Assembly (NCBI RefSeq): GCF_004323735.1
Contig: NZ_CP036455.1
Coordinates: forward strand, 3,219,101 to 3,283,100
Origin: Streptomonospora litoralis
GTDB lineage: Bacteria > Actinomycetota > Actinomycetes > Streptosporangiales > Streptosporangiaceae
Direction of reading: 5' to 3'
Length of the DNA stretch: 64,000 nt
The notes under the pieces were generated by a model, which saw nothing but the letters and a program-made list of their open reading frames with translations, was not told where the DNA came from and ran no database searches. Every line of letters begins with the position of its first letter. Within the stretch, counting starts at the first letter, position 1. Below are positions 21,509-30,040 of this stretch, in pieces. The translations under genes were made by a program, and so were the position numbers.

Positions 21509-22315
21509 CTATTCGCCGCGGTCGACCTCCAGCACCGCCACGTGCACCAGGGTGCCCATATCCTCCAGTGTCATCAGCACCTCGGGGTCGGCGTGGTTGT
21601 CGGTGATGAGATGGGCGATGTGCTCGGGGGGCACGGTCTGGACCATGGTGTCGGCGCCGACCTTCGTGTGGTCGGCCAGCACCACGACCTCCTGGGCGCA
21701 GTTCACCAGTGCGCGGTCGACACTGGCCACCGCCGGGTTCGGGGTGCTCAGCCCGCGTTCGGCGGTGACGCCGTTGCCCGATACGAACGCCTGGCGCACC
21801 CGCAGGCCGGCCAGCGACTGCTCGGCGGCGGTGCCCACCAGCGCTCTTATGGGCCCGCGCAGGGTGCCGCCGGTCATCACCACCTCGACACCCGGTGCCG
21901 AGGCCAGCACTTCGGCGACCAGCAGGGAGTTGGTCACCACGGTGAGGTTCTGGCGCCCCACCAGCTCGCGCGCCAGCGCCTCGGTGGTCGTGCCCGCGCC
22001 CAGCACCACGGCGTCGTCGTCCTCGACCAGCCGCGCCGCGGCCGCGGCGATGGCGAGCTTCTCCGGCGCCGCGAGTCCGGACTTCTGCGAATAGCTCTGC
22101 TCGTAACCGAGCCGCCCCGGCAGTGCGGCCCCGCCGCGGCGGCGGTCGATGAGGCCCTCGGACTCCAGCGCGCGCACGTCGCGGCGCACCGTGACCTCCG
22201 AGGCGCGCACCCGGGAGGCGATCTCGCGCAGCGCCATGGCGCCGTTGGCCCGCACCAGTTCCAGGATCCGCTCGCGGCGCTCGGCCGCGAAGGCCGGCCT
22301 GGTCTCGTCTGCCAT
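21509..22315 (-). CDS. DeoR/GlpR-family transcriptional regulator
   Basis: A 268-residue sugar-phosphate-responsive repressor. The DeoR helix-turn-helix is RRERILELVRANGAMALREI plus SEVTVRRDVRALESEGLIDR. The C-terminal DeoRC sensor has the phosphosugar-binding signatures GAGTTTEALARELVG, VVTNSLLVAEVL and VVLADHTKVGADTM. The start at 22315 is chosen for the GGAG 6 nt upstream; an ATG four codons earlier is possible. Regulators of this family usually control adjacent sugar operons, but no sugar transporter or kinase is present nearby, so the target is probably elsewhere. Confidence 0.92.
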   Translation of the reverse strand: MADETRPAFAAERRERILELVRANGAMALREIASRVRASEVTVRRDVRALESEGLIDRRRGGAALPGRLGYEQSYSQKSGLAAPEKLAIAAAAARLVEDDDAVVLGAGTTTEALARELVGRQNLTVVTNSLLVAEVLASAPGVEVVMTGGTLRGPIRALVGTAAEQSLAGLRVRQAFVSGNGVTAERGLSTPNPAVASVDRALVNCAQEVVVLADHTKVGADTMVQTVPPEHIAHLITDNHADPEVLMTLEDMGTLVHVAVLEVDRGE

Positions 22316-22378
22316 GGGGTACTCCATCTCGGGTGCTGGCTCGGGGGGCCGTGCGATCCGATGATAGAGCCGCGCGGG

Positions 22379-22549
22379 TCAGCCGAGATGCACTCCGTGG
22401 GTGTGGAGGGACTCGTCGACGTTGTCGTCGTCGGCGGGGGTGTCGTCCTCAAGGGAAGGCCCGCGGACCACGAAGGCCGCGATGAAGAGGGCGATCAGCA
22501 GGCCGAGTATGACGAGTGTCGCGATACCGAACAGCACCATGACGGACAC
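22379..22549 (-). CDS. Small single-pass membrane protein, hypothetical
   Basis: 56 residues: a hydrophobic segment (MVLFGIATLVILGLLIALFI) followed by a short acidic tail (EDDTPADDDNVDES) ending in a His-containing tip. The GTG start at 22549 has GGGAGG 5 nt upstream, which argues for real translation. It lies 63 bp upstream of the DeoR gene on the same strand and could be co-transcribed. No family recognised. The remaining upstream gap to 22846 shows no other feature. Confidence 0.55.
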   Translation of the reverse strand: MSVMVLFGIATLVILGLLIALFIAAFVVRGPSLEDDTPADDDNVDESLHTHGVHLG

Positions 22550-22846
22550 GGGGGCCTCCCTGGCGAGCGGGCTGACCGGCGACGTCGCGGTGCGGACAGG
22601 GGCCCGTACCGGAGGGGTCAATTGGTCGATGCCCCGCGCGGAACCGTTTCATGCCCCCGGGAACCGGCGGGATTTGCGGCAGGACCGTCCCGGTTCTCCC
22701 GGAGGTGGAAGCGATCGGACGCAAGGGCGGCACGGCCGCGCTGCTCGGTTCGGGAGGGCCGGTGCCCGCCCATGGAGTACCACCGGCAGCACTTCGCCGC
22801 GTGCACCGCGCGAACAGGCGGGCGGACAGGAGGGCAGAATGGAGGG

Positions 22847-23623
22847 GTGACCCCCCAGCCAAAGACGTGCCGACTGTGGTGGGCGGCTCCGGCCGACGCC
22901 TCCCCCGCGCTGCTCGATCTGCTCGACCCCGCCGAACAGCAGCGCCATGCCCGCTTCCGCCTCCGAGCCGACCGCGACCGCTACCTGGTCGCCCACGCCC
23001 TCGCCCGCCTGGCTGTGGCCCGGGAGACCGGATGCGGCCCCGCCGAGGTCTCCTTCACGCTGCGCTGCCGCGCCTGCGAGCGGCGTACCGAGCCGCGACC
23101 GCGCGCGGAACCGCACGGCAAGCCGGTCCCCGACGGGGCCGCCGCGGGGCTGGAGATCTCCTACAGCCACTCCGGCGAGCGCGTGCTCCTCGCCCTGGCG
23201 CGCGGTGTCGCCCTGGGTGCCGACGTCGAGAGGATCAGCGCCGAGCGCGACACCGACGGCCTCGCCGACTACTGCCTGACCCCCGCGGAACGCAGAGATT
23301 TGGAGCGGGTACCCGCCGAGCGGCGCACCGAGGGCTTCTTCGGCTACTGGGCCCGCAAGGAGGCCTTGCTCAAGGCGACGGGCGACGGCATCTCCGGAGG
23401 GCTGGCCGAGGTCGGTGTCAGCGGTCCCTTCGACACCGCCGCGGTCGTCGCCTGGGACTCCGCGCGCGCACCCGAGCACGCCTGGCTCACCGACCTCGAC
23501 GCCGGCCCCGGCTACCGCGCCGCCCTGGCCGCGCTGTCGGCGCACCCGCTGGCCATTGAGACCCGCGACGCGGCGGAACTGCTCGCGCCCTACGGCCCGA
23601 AGGCTGCGCCCGGCCGCTGCTGA
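22847..23623 (+). CDS. 4'-phosphopantetheinyl transferase, Sfp type
   Basis: A 258-residue Sfp-like PPTase that converts apo carrier proteins to the holo form with CoA. The family signatures are visible: a [14 protein letters not shown] helix, a CRACERR stretch where many actinobacterial members have a CxxC segment, HGKP, SYSHSGERVLLAL, the Mg-binding GADVERI (Asp126, Glu128) and FFGYWARKEALLKATGDG (Trp168, Lys171, Glu172). The GTG at 22847 is the only plausible start before the conserved region; AGGAGGG lies about 12 nt upstream. It is the only PPTase in the window and is a likely activator of the NRPS carrier domains at 40-64 kb and of the stand-alone aryl carrier protein (inference). Confidence 0.92.
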   Translation: MTPQPKTCRLWWAAPADASPALLDLLDPAEQQRHARFRLRADRDRYLVAHALARLAVARETGCGPAEVSFTLRCRACERRTEPRPRAEPHGKPVPDGAAAGLEISYSHSGERVLLALARGVALGADVERISAERDTDGLADYCLTPAERRDLERVPAERRTEGFFGYWARKEALLKATGDGISGGLAEVGVSGPFDTAAVVAWDSARAPEHAWLTDLDAGPGYRAALAALSAHPLAIETRDAAELLAPYGPKAAPGRC

Positions 23624-24029
23624 GTCGCGTCGCTTCGTGCGCGGCGGCTGCGGCGGGGCGGCCCGTGTGCGTTGCGGCGATGCCTGCTTTCCGCCGAGCG
23701 CCCGCCGCGCCACGGGTACCGGCGCCTGCCCCGGGCGCGCCCCTGCCAAAGGGGCCGCGCGCCATCGGCGCGGCTTCGGGGGGTGTCCGGCTCGGCGGCC
23801 GCGTCCGACCCGGCGGTTCCGTGATCTCCCGCTCCGTGCCCGGGCCTTCGTCGGTGCCGCCGACGATAAACGTCACTCCAACGCCACACTTGCGTGATCA
23901 CGTGACAGGAATGACTACCTTGACCGGCATCCGAGCCCTTCTGAACTATGTAGGCGTGCGTAACTGCGGCTTTGGCTTGGCTCATGCACCCGTTCCCTCC
24001 GGCCCCCGAACGCCCGGCTCCAGGTGAGC
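23624..24029. other. Intergenic region before the peptidase gene
   Basis: A 406-bp gap. It contains CGTGATCACG, a 10-bp palindrome (23893-23902), and a TTGACC hexamer near 23920 followed by AT-richer sequence (TGAACTATGTAGG). This is compatible with, but not proof of, a promoter for the peptidase gene. The AT content is clearly higher here than in the surroundings. Confidence 0.35.
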
Positions 24030-26207
24030 ATGGCCGCGCCGCATCACGGCATCACCCGTGACGACGACCCGGCGGAACTGCTCTGCGTGGTCGACACCGT
24101 GCACGGGATGCCCGTCGCCGACCCTTACCGCTGGCTGGAGGAGCCGGACTCCCCCGCCACGCGCGACTGGCTGGCCCGGCGCGAGGACGACTTCGCCGCC
24201 GCCGCCGAGAGCTGGCCGCTGCGCGCGGCGCTGGCTGAGAGCATCCGCGACCTGGTGGCGACCGATCTGTGGACACCCCCGCTGCGCCGGGGCGCCCGCC
24301 TCTTCGCCACCCGGAGGCCGGCGGGCGACGACCACCCCGCCATCGTCGCCGTGGAGGACGGCGGCGCGGAGCAGGTGGTCTTCGACCCGCAGACCTTCGA
24401 CCCCACCGGCGCCACCACCCTGGACTCCTGGGAGCCCTCCCCCGACGGCCGCCGTGTCGCGGTGCAGACCTCCACCGGCGGCACCGAACGCGGCGCCTTG
24501 CGGGTGCTCTCGGTCGAGACCGGGCTGCCCGTGGAGGAGCCCGTCGAAGGAGTGCGCTACTCCAACGTCGCCTGGATCTCCCCGGGCGCCTTCTACTACG
24601 TGCGCCGCGACGACGGCGACGGCCGCCGCGGCGTGTGGCTGCACCGCGTCTCCCCCACCGGTGCGGAGGCGGACATCCTGGTGCGCGCCTGCACCGGCCC
24701 ACGCACGGTCCCCGGCGTCCGGCTGCTGGGCGAACGCTGGCTGCTGGTCACCGAGAGCCACGGCACCGGGCACCGCAACGACATCTGGATCGCCGACCTT
24801 GCGCCTGCGGAACCCGGGAACGCCGATGCACGGCCGGAGCGCCCGCAGTGGCGCACCGTCCACGCCGGCGAGGAGGTGGAGTCCCACCCCGACCTGGGGC
24901 CCGACGGCCTGCTGTACCTGCGCACCACGCTGGACGCCGCACGCCGCCGCATCTGCGCCACCGACCCCCGTACTCCCGGCACGGCCCACTGGCGCGAGGT
25001 GGTGGCCGAGGACCCGCACGCCACCCTGGACGGTTTCGCGGCGGTCGGCACCGCCCGGCGCCCCGAACTGCTCCTGGCCCGCACGCGGCTGGGCATCAGC
25101 AGGCTCACGGCCCACGGCGCCGACGACGGCCGCCTGCTGCGCCGCGTCGAACTGCCCGGCGAGGGCATGGTCACCCGGCTGGAGTCCGACGGGGAGGGCG
25201 GCGCGCACCTGTGCTACGCCGACGTGGCCACCCAGCAGTGCGTCCTCGTGCTCGGCCCAGGCGCCGCCGGGCCGCGGCCGTGGCCCGAGGGGGCGCAACC
25301 GCAGCCGCCTGCCGTCGTCCGGCGCCGCACCATGCGATGCCGCTCCGCCGACGGCACGCAGGTGCCCGTAACGATCTTCTCCGTCGCCGGCGACGAGGCG
25401 GAGGACGGCCCGGCCACCGCCTCCGCCGCGCCCCGGCCGACGATCCTGCACGCCTACGGCGGTTTCGGCCGACCCCGGCAGTTCGGCTTCAGCGCGACGG
25501 TGCTGGCCTGGCTGCTGGCCGGGGGCCGCTACGCGGTGGCCCACGTGCGCGGCGGCGGCGACCTCGGCCGCGACTGGCACCTGCGCGGCGCCCGCCGCAA
25601 CAAGCCGCGCTCGGTCGAGGATCTCGTCGCGGCTGGCGAGGCCCTGGTGGCGGAGGGCGTGTGCACCCGCCGCCGGCTGTGCCTGTCGGGCGGGTCGGCC
25701 GGCGGGCTGCTGGTCCTGGCCGCGGCCGCGCGCCGTCCCGACCTGTGCGGAGCCGTCATCGCCTCGGCACCGCTGGCCGACATGGCCCGATTCGAGCGCA
25801 TGGGCCTCGGTCCGATGTGGACCCGCGAGTTCGGCACCGCGGCCGATCCGCAGGACTTCGCCGCGTTGATGTCCTACTCCCCCTACCACCGCGTTCTGCA
25901 GGACGGCGCCGCGAACCGTCCAGCGGTGCTGCTCACCGGTTTCCACGGCGACACGCGCACCGACGCGGCCCATCCGCGCAAGATGTGCGCCGCGCTGCTG
26001 CACGCGCGGGCGGCCGGAGAGCGCCCGGCACTGCTGCGCTACGAGCGCGACGTCGGCCACGGGCCGCGGGCGGTGACCAAGGCGATCGAACTTGCCGCCG
26101 ACGCGCACGCCTTCGCAGCCGCCGAGACCGGCCTCGCGCCCCCGGCGGTGTCGGCGACCGCCTCCGGTGACGGCGGCGTGCACCGGCCGGGACGGGAGGA
26201 ACCGTGA
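24030..26207 (+). CDS. Prolyl oligopeptidase family serine peptidase (S9A)
   Basis: A 725-residue S9A peptidase. The first stretch (DPYRWLEEPDSPATRDWLARRE) is the family hallmark. A seven-bladed propeller region follows, and the C-terminal alpha/beta hydrolase domain carries the nucleophile Ser556 in SGGSAGGLLV, the aspartate in FHGDTRTDAAHPRKM and the histidine in RDVGHGPRA. The enzymes cleave short peptides, often after proline, in the cytoplasm or periplasm. There is no signal peptide. ATG 24030 is used; a GTG two codons earlier is an alternative. It is followed by a hairpin and then the small acidic peptide gene and JmjC oxygenase gene. A role in processing that peptide is possible but unproven, because its precursor has no proline. 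Confidence 0.9.
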   Translation: MAAPHHGITRDDDPAELLCVVDTVHGMPVADPYRWLEEPDSPATRDWLARREDDFAAAAESWPLRAALAESIRDLVATDLWTPPLRRGARLFATRRPAGDDHPAIVAVEDGGAEQVVFDPQTFDPTGATTLDSWEPSPDGRRVAVQTSTGGTERGALRVLSVETGLPVEEPVEGVRYSNVAWISPGAFYYVRRDDGDGRRGVWLHRVSPTGAEADILVRACTGPRTVPGVRLLGERWLLVTESHGTGHRNDIWIADLAPAEPGNADARPERPQWRTVHAGEEVESHPDLGPDGLLYLRTTLDAARRRICATDPRTPGTAHWREVVAEDPHATLDGFAAVGTARRPELLLARTRLGISRLTAHGADDGRLLRRVELPGEGMVTRLESDGEGGAHLCYADVATQQCVLVLGPGAAGPRPWPEGAQPQPPAVVRRRTMRCRSADGTQVPVTIFSVAGDEAEDGPATASAAPRPTILHAYGGFGRPRQFGFSATVLAWLLAGGRYAVAHVRGGGDLGRDWHLRGARRNKPRSVEDLVAAGEALVAEGVCTRRRLCLSGGSAGGLLVLAAAARRPDLCGAVIASAPLADMARFERMGLGPMWTREFGTAADPQDFAALMSYSPYHRVLQDGAANRPAVLLTGFHGDTRTDAAHPRKMCAALLHARAAGERPALLRYERDVGHGPRAVTKAIELAADAHAFAAAETGLAPPAVSATASGDGGVHRPGREEP

Positions 26208-26220
26208 GACCACCAGACCG

Positions 26221-26243
26221 GCGGCCGCCCGCGCGGCGGCCGC
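26221..26243 (+). terminator. GC-rich hairpin after the peptidase gene
   Basis: A 9-bp stem (GCGGCCGCC, 26221-26229 with 26235-26243) and 5-nt loop, 13 nt past the stop. It suggests that the downstream peptide/JmjC genes may have their own promoter. Confidence 0.45.
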
Positions 26244-26386
26244 ACCCCCTGCGCAGCGCGGCGCGGGGGCGGCGGGCCACCCCCATGGCGGGGGTCGGCG
26301 GTGCGCCGTCCGGCGCCTGAGGGCGCGGCCGGGGCGACCCGGCGGGCGGGCACCGAGAGTCGAAACCGACACGGATAGGAGAAGCC

Positions 26387-26500
26387 ATGGACCGCGACGA
26401 GTTCGAGGTCGAGGTGGAGGAGCTGACCGAGGTCACCTCGCGCGACATCACCGCCGGCGGCGACAGCGACGGCACCGACTCCAGCTCCGACTTCATCTAG
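26387..26500 (+). CDS. Candidate RiPP precursor peptide
   Basis: A 37-codon gene missed by length-filtered ORF calling. An AGGAG ribosome binding site lies 5 nt before the ATG. The first 20 residues (MDRDEFEVEVEELTEVTSRD) are strongly acidic and resemble RiPP leaders with amphipathic EVEELTEV-type recognition helices. The last 17 residues are a short Gly/Ser/Thr/Asp-rich tail ending SSSDFI, with no cysteine, proline or lysine. It ends 114 bp before the JmjC oxygenase start on the same strand. I infer that the tail is a core peptide modified by that oxygenase, for example by hydroxylation of Asp or another residue. I do not recognise it as a member of a named RiPP class. It could instead be a small acidic regulatory protein. 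Confidence 0.6.
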   Translation: MDRDEFEVEVEELTEVTSRDITAGGDSDGTDSSSDFI

Positions 26501-26614
26501 AACCGCACCGACCGACGAAGTCCGCATGACACGACCGTCATCGGCCGGCCGCCGGAGCGCGTTGCCCGCCTCCGGCGGCCCGCCGCCAGAGCCGCCGCAG
26601 TGGAGGGCCCCGAC

Positions 26615-27793
26615 GTGACCGACCGCCTGTTCACCGAGACACTGCGCGCCGCAGTGGGCGAGGACCTCCTCACCACGCGGCTGTCCACCGACGTCGTCTT
26701 CGCCGACCTCGGCGCCGAGACCGTCCGCCCGCTGCTGACCTTCGAGGCCCTCAACGACATCCTCGACCGCTGCGCTCTGGAGCCCCCGCGGCTGCGGCTG
26801 CACCGGCAGGGCTCCCCGGTGCCCGCTTCCCGCTACACCGAGAAGGGGGGCACCTCCGACTCCGACCGCACGGTGATCCGCCCCGACGGGCTCTACCGGG
26901 AACTGCGCGACGGCGCGAGCCTGGTCCTCGACGCCGTCGACCGGCTGCACCCGCCGATCCGGGAGGCCACCGACGACCTGATGCGCCTGGTGCGCGAGCG
27001 CGCTCAGGTGAACCTCTACCTGATCTGGGGCGACTCCCACGGCTTCGACACCCACTGGGACGACCACGACACCTTCGTCGTCCAGATCGAGGGCACCAAG
27101 TCCTGGCAGGTGCACGGCCCCGGAGACCGCCCGCACCCGATGAAGATCGACTCCGACCACGCCCACTCCGCCCCCGAGGGCACGGTCTGGGAGGGCGTCC
27201 TCTCCCCCGGGCACGTGCTGCACGTGCCGCGCGGCTGGTGGCACACCGTCAAGGGGACCGGCGACGTCAGCATGCACCTGACGTTCGGATTCACGCGTGC
27301 GACGGGGATCGACTGGGCGCGTTCCGTCATGGAGCGCCTTTACGATGTAGATTTCTTCCGGGAGGACCTGCCGCGGTTCGGGTCCGCAGAAGAGCGGAAC
27401 AAGCACCGCCACGAGCTGATCCGCCGGCTGACCGACATCGCCGAGCAGCGCGACGTGGACGGCTTCCTCGCCGAGCACGACTCCCGCTTTCCGCGCCGGC
27501 AGCGGTTCTCCCTGCCCTGGGCGGTGGACGGCGCGGCACCGCAGGCCGAGACCGGGGTGGAGTTCGTGCCGATCCTGCCCCCGGCGCTGGAGCGCGAGGG
27601 CGACAAAGTCGCGGTGACGGTCTCCGGCAAGCGCTACCGGCTGCCCGCGGCGGCCGAGCCGGTACTGGCCGAGCTGTCCCGGCGCCCGAAGACCACGGCG
27701 GGCCGCCTGGCCGAGGACTCCGGCACCCCGCTGGAGACCACGGCAGCGGTCCTGCGCGCCCTGGTACGCCACCACCTCGTCCTGCTGGACTGA
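26615..27793 (+). CDS. JmjC-domain (ROX-type) Fe(II)/2-oxoglutarate oxygenase
   Basis: A 392-residue cupin-fold oxygenase resembling the ribosomal-oxygenase group (YcfD/MINA-like). The metal triad is intact: His147 and Asp149 in THWDDHDTFVVQIEGTKSW, and His210 in VLHVPRGWWHTV. The C-terminal 70 residues form a winged-helix-like segment (RYRLPAAAEPVLAELSRRP ... LVRHHLVLLD), also found in this group. Such enzymes hydroxylate protein or peptide side chains. GTG 26615 is preferred over GTG 26600 because GGAGGG lies 7 nt upstream of it. Its gene follows the candidate precursor peptide and is closed by a hairpin, giving a two-gene unit. Ribosomal-protein hydroxylation is the alternative role. Confidence 0.85.
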   Translation: MTDRLFTETLRAAVGEDLLTTRLSTDVVFADLGAETVRPLLTFEALNDILDRCALEPPRLRLHRQGSPVPASRYTEKGGTSDSDRTVIRPDGLYRELRDGASLVLDAVDRLHPPIREATDDLMRLVRERAQVNLYLIWGDSHGFDTHWDDHDTFVVQIEGTKSWQVHGPGDRPHPMKIDSDHAHSAPEGTVWEGVLSPGHVLHVPRGWWHTVKGTGDVSMHLTFGFTRATGIDWARSVMERLYDVDFFREDLPRFGSAEERNKHRHELIRRLTDIAEQRDVDGFLAEHDSRFPRRQRFSLPWAVDGAAPQAETGVEFVPILPPALEREGDKVAVTVSGKRYRLPAAAEPVLAELSRRPKTTAGRLAEDSGTPLETTAAVLRALVRHHLVLLD

Positions 27794-27810
27794 CTCCGCC
27801 TCCGGACACT

Positions 27811-27836
27811 CGGTCCCGGCCCGGCGGCCGGGACCG
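27811..27836 (+). terminator. Terminator hairpin after the JmjC gene
   Basis: A perfect 11-bp stem (CGGTCCCGGCC) with a CGGC loop, starting 18 nt after the stop. Confidence 0.65.
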
Positions 27837-28056
27837 CTCCGCTCGCAGGCGCGCAGTACTTCCGCCTTCGCATGCGCCGAGCCCGGCCCAGGGCCGGGCA
27901 GTCGCGCCTTCGCCGCGCACTTGTCGGCTGAGCGGTCCGGCGAGGGGAGTACCCGTCTGTGTGGGCCTTTCGAGAACGGACCGGTGCGGCCGGCGTGCGT
28001 GTCACCAAGCGTGGCACGCGCGCCGCCCGCGGCGTTCGTTGCCCCACCTCGAACGA

Positions 28057-28075
28057 TTAGGGTAGCCTCAACTAA
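28057..28075. promoter_or_regulatory. Iron box (IdeR/DmdR1-type) upstream of the FhuF-like gene
   Basis: TTAGGGTAGCCTCAACTAA matches the consensus TTAGGTTAGGCTAACCTAA at 15 of 19 positions, 109 bp before the fhuF-like start. Iron-dependent repression is expected. The rest of the 391-bp gap from 27794 holds only the upstream terminator. Confidence 0.7.
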
Positions 28076-28184
28076 TGAGTGGTGATCATTTCGCCGTTCC
28101 TGAATCCGGGCGGCATTCGGGCGCCGTTACCCGCGCCGAAGCCGCACGCTCCCGACGCGGTGCAGGAAGGTTGGCTGAGGCCGC

Positions 28185-29051
28185 ATGGCCGCTGAGCAGG
28201 CCCCGCTGAAGGCGGTGATCGACGCCTGTGTGCCGCTGAAGTTCGCGCCGCTGCCCGACGTCCGCACGGCGAGTGTGCAGTCCGCCCGCGAGCACCCGGC
28301 CACCGAGCACTGGTACCGCACCGACCTGATGGTCGCCGAAGGCGCCCTCGGCCCGCTGTTCAACCAGCTCGTCGCCCACCACGGCCCCGACCACAAGCTG
28401 CCGGCCGCCACACACCTGCTGCGTTCGCTGCTGCGCGAGCCGATCTTCCTCGTGTCGGCCGGAATCTACCTCACGCGGCGCGCGGCGCTGCTGGACGAGC
28501 GGCACCTGTGGTTCCCCTGGCTGTCCACCTCGACGTTCGGCACGCCCACCATCACCAGCGCCCGAATGGCGGTGCTGCCCGACGACCCGGCGGCCGGACA
28601 TCCCGATGCCGTCGTCGTGGCCGACGAGGCGGCGCTCGACCGTATCGCGGCGCGCCACCTGGTGGCCGCGTTCTCCCCGATCATCGACGCCCTGCACGAG
28701 CACACCCGCGTCGGACTGCGGACGCTGTGGGGCTGGGTGCTCGACACCCAGCACTTCTACATGCTCAACCCCGCCCGCTTCCTGGGCCGCGACGCCGAGG
28801 ACGCCTGGGCGCGCGCGGGCGCGCTGGGCGACTCGCTCATCGAGGAGGGCGCCGTCACTCGGGCGCGCCCGCGCCTGTTCCCCTTCTACGAGGACCACCC
28901 GCGAGGCACCTGGGCGGTGCGCGGCACCTGCTGCTTCGACTACAAGGGCGACCCCGAGCACGGCTTCTGCACCACCTGCCCGCTCAAGTGCGACACCGAC
29001 CGCCGCGCCGAACTCCGGGAGTGGATCCGCAACCCGGCCCTGGCGCCGTAG
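28185..29051 (+). CDS. FhuF-like ferric siderophore reductase, [2Fe-2S]
   Basis: A 288-residue member of the FhuF-like family. The C-terminal cysteine cluster (TCCFDYKGDPEHGFCTTCPLKC; C-C-x11-C-x2-C) is the family's unusual [2Fe-2S] ligand set. The N-terminal half contains LLREPIFLVSAGIYL and a WGWVLDTQHFYMLNPARFL region. FhuF proteins reduce ferric hydroxamate siderophores in the cytoplasm to release iron. ATG 28185 has GAGG upstream. An iron box precedes the gene. It stands apart from the other siderophore genes by 4.5 kb but on regulatory grounds belongs to the same regulon. A hydroxamate-reducing FhuF fits a ligand containing N-hydroxyornithine or lysine. Confidence 0.85.
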   Translation: MAAEQAPLKAVIDACVPLKFAPLPDVRTASVQSAREHPATEHWYRTDLMVAEGALGPLFNQLVAHHGPDHKLPAATHLLRSLLREPIFLVSAGIYLTRRAALLDERHLWFPWLSTSTFGTPTITSARMAVLPDDPAAGHPDAVVVADEAALDRIAARHLVAAFSPIIDALHEHTRVGLRTLWGWVLDTQHFYMLNPARFLGRDAEDAWARAGALGDSLIEEGAVTRARPRLFPFYEDHPRGTWAVRGTCCFDYKGDPEHGFCTTCPLKCDTDRRAELREWIRNPALAP

Positions 29052-29170
29052 CCGGTTCCGGCGGCGCCATGCGCCGAACCCGGGGCGCGGCCTGTGCGTT
29101 CCGCGGGTCGTGGAGATCTCCTGAGCGTTCCTGGACGCCGCATCAGCAGAGCTTCGGTACGCCACCGCCG

Positions 29171-30040
29171 TCACCCGGACGAGGCGGGCTCCCAGCCTTC
29201 GAGGCGGACTACCGCGGGGGCGTCGCCCGAGGTGAAGTCCTTCAGGCGGAGGGCAGCGGGCTCGGTGCCCGGGGGGACGTCGAAGATCAGGCCGCCGCGG
29301 ACCCGCTCTCCCGGGCCCAGGCGGCTGAAGAGGCGGTCCGGGTTGCCCGCGCGCAGGCCGGCGATGTTGTCGGGGCGGTGGCGGGCGCCCCCGGTGTCCA
29401 CGAGGCGCTGATCGGCGTCGGTGAACAGGGTGGCCTCCTCGCCCGCGTTCCGCACGGTGACACGTGCCATCACGAAACGCCCGTCGGCGCGCTCGCCCTG
29501 CACCGCGCCGCCGACGCGCTCCAGGCCGGTGCGTACGCCGGTGACGGTGAACTCGAAGGCGCCCGAGGAGACTGGGTCGCCGACCCGGCCCCAGCTGCCG
29601 TCGGCGGGCGGCTTCTCCTGCTGCCGGGACTCGGCGGCGGGCAGGCGCGCCGCCAGGCCGCCCAGCGTGGCCGGGGCGGCGCCGAAGGCGTATAGCAGGG
29701 CGCCCGTGCCCGCGATCAGGGTCGCGGCGCCGACGGCGGCGGCGATCTTCGGCCACCGGCGGCGCTTGCGGATGGGCTGGGTGCCGCCGCTGACGGCGTC
29801 GTCGGCGGAGCCGCCGGGACCGCTCTCGATGGTGGCCGCTGCGCTCGCAGGCGCCCCGGAAGCGGACGACTCGGCTGACGATGCCGCGCCGCTGACGGGC
29901 GTTTCGCTCTCCGGCGGCTGTGCGGTGCCGGACGCAGGCTCCGCCGACTCCGCCGGCTCCGCGGGCTCGGCCTCCGCAGCGTCGGTGGGCTCCGCGCGGG
30001 GCGCCGCGTCGTTCGGCGCCGCCGGCCTCTGCTCGTCCAC
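29171..30040 (-). CDS. Membrane-anchored DUF4352-like protein
   Basis: A 289-residue protein in three parts: a ~90-residue Ala/Pro/Glu/Ser-rich disordered cytoplasmic region, one transmembrane helix after RKRRRW (IAAAVGAATLIAGTGALLY), and an extracellular domain. That domain is a DUF4352-like immunoglobulin-type fold (FEFTVTGVRTGLERVGG ... GRFVMARVTVRNAGEEATLFT ... GERVRGGLIFDVPPGTEPAALRL). The GTG at 30040 has AAGGAG 6 nt upstream. Members often act as telomeric-repeat-like or lipoprotein-associated envelope proteins of unknown function. It converges on the fhuF-like gene. No specific role assigned. Confidence 0.75.
   Translation of the reverse strand: MDEQRPAAPNDAAPRAEPTDAAEAEPAEPAESAEPASGTAQPPESETPVSGAASSAESSASGAPASAAATIESGPGGSADDAVSGGTQPIRKRRRWPKIAAAVGAATLIAGTGALLYAFGAAPATLGGLAARLPAAESRQQEKPPADGSWGRVGDPVSSGAFEFTVTGVRTGLERVGGAVQGERADGRFVMARVTVRNAGEEATLFTDADQRLVDTGGARHRPDNIAGLRAGNPDRLFSRLGPGERVRGGLIFDVPPGTEPAALRLKDFTSGDAPAVVRLEGWEPASSG

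Noticed and set aside
23911-24027. 38-codon ORF (MTTLTGIRALLNYVGVRNC...) before the peptidase
   Set aside because: The AGGA abuts the ATG with no spacing, and the ORF runs into the peptidase start; more likely a leader or promoter region.
28076-28210. 44-codon ORF starting at the end of the iron box
   Set aside because: Overlaps the fhuF start out of frame, has no ribosome binding site and a random-looking composition.
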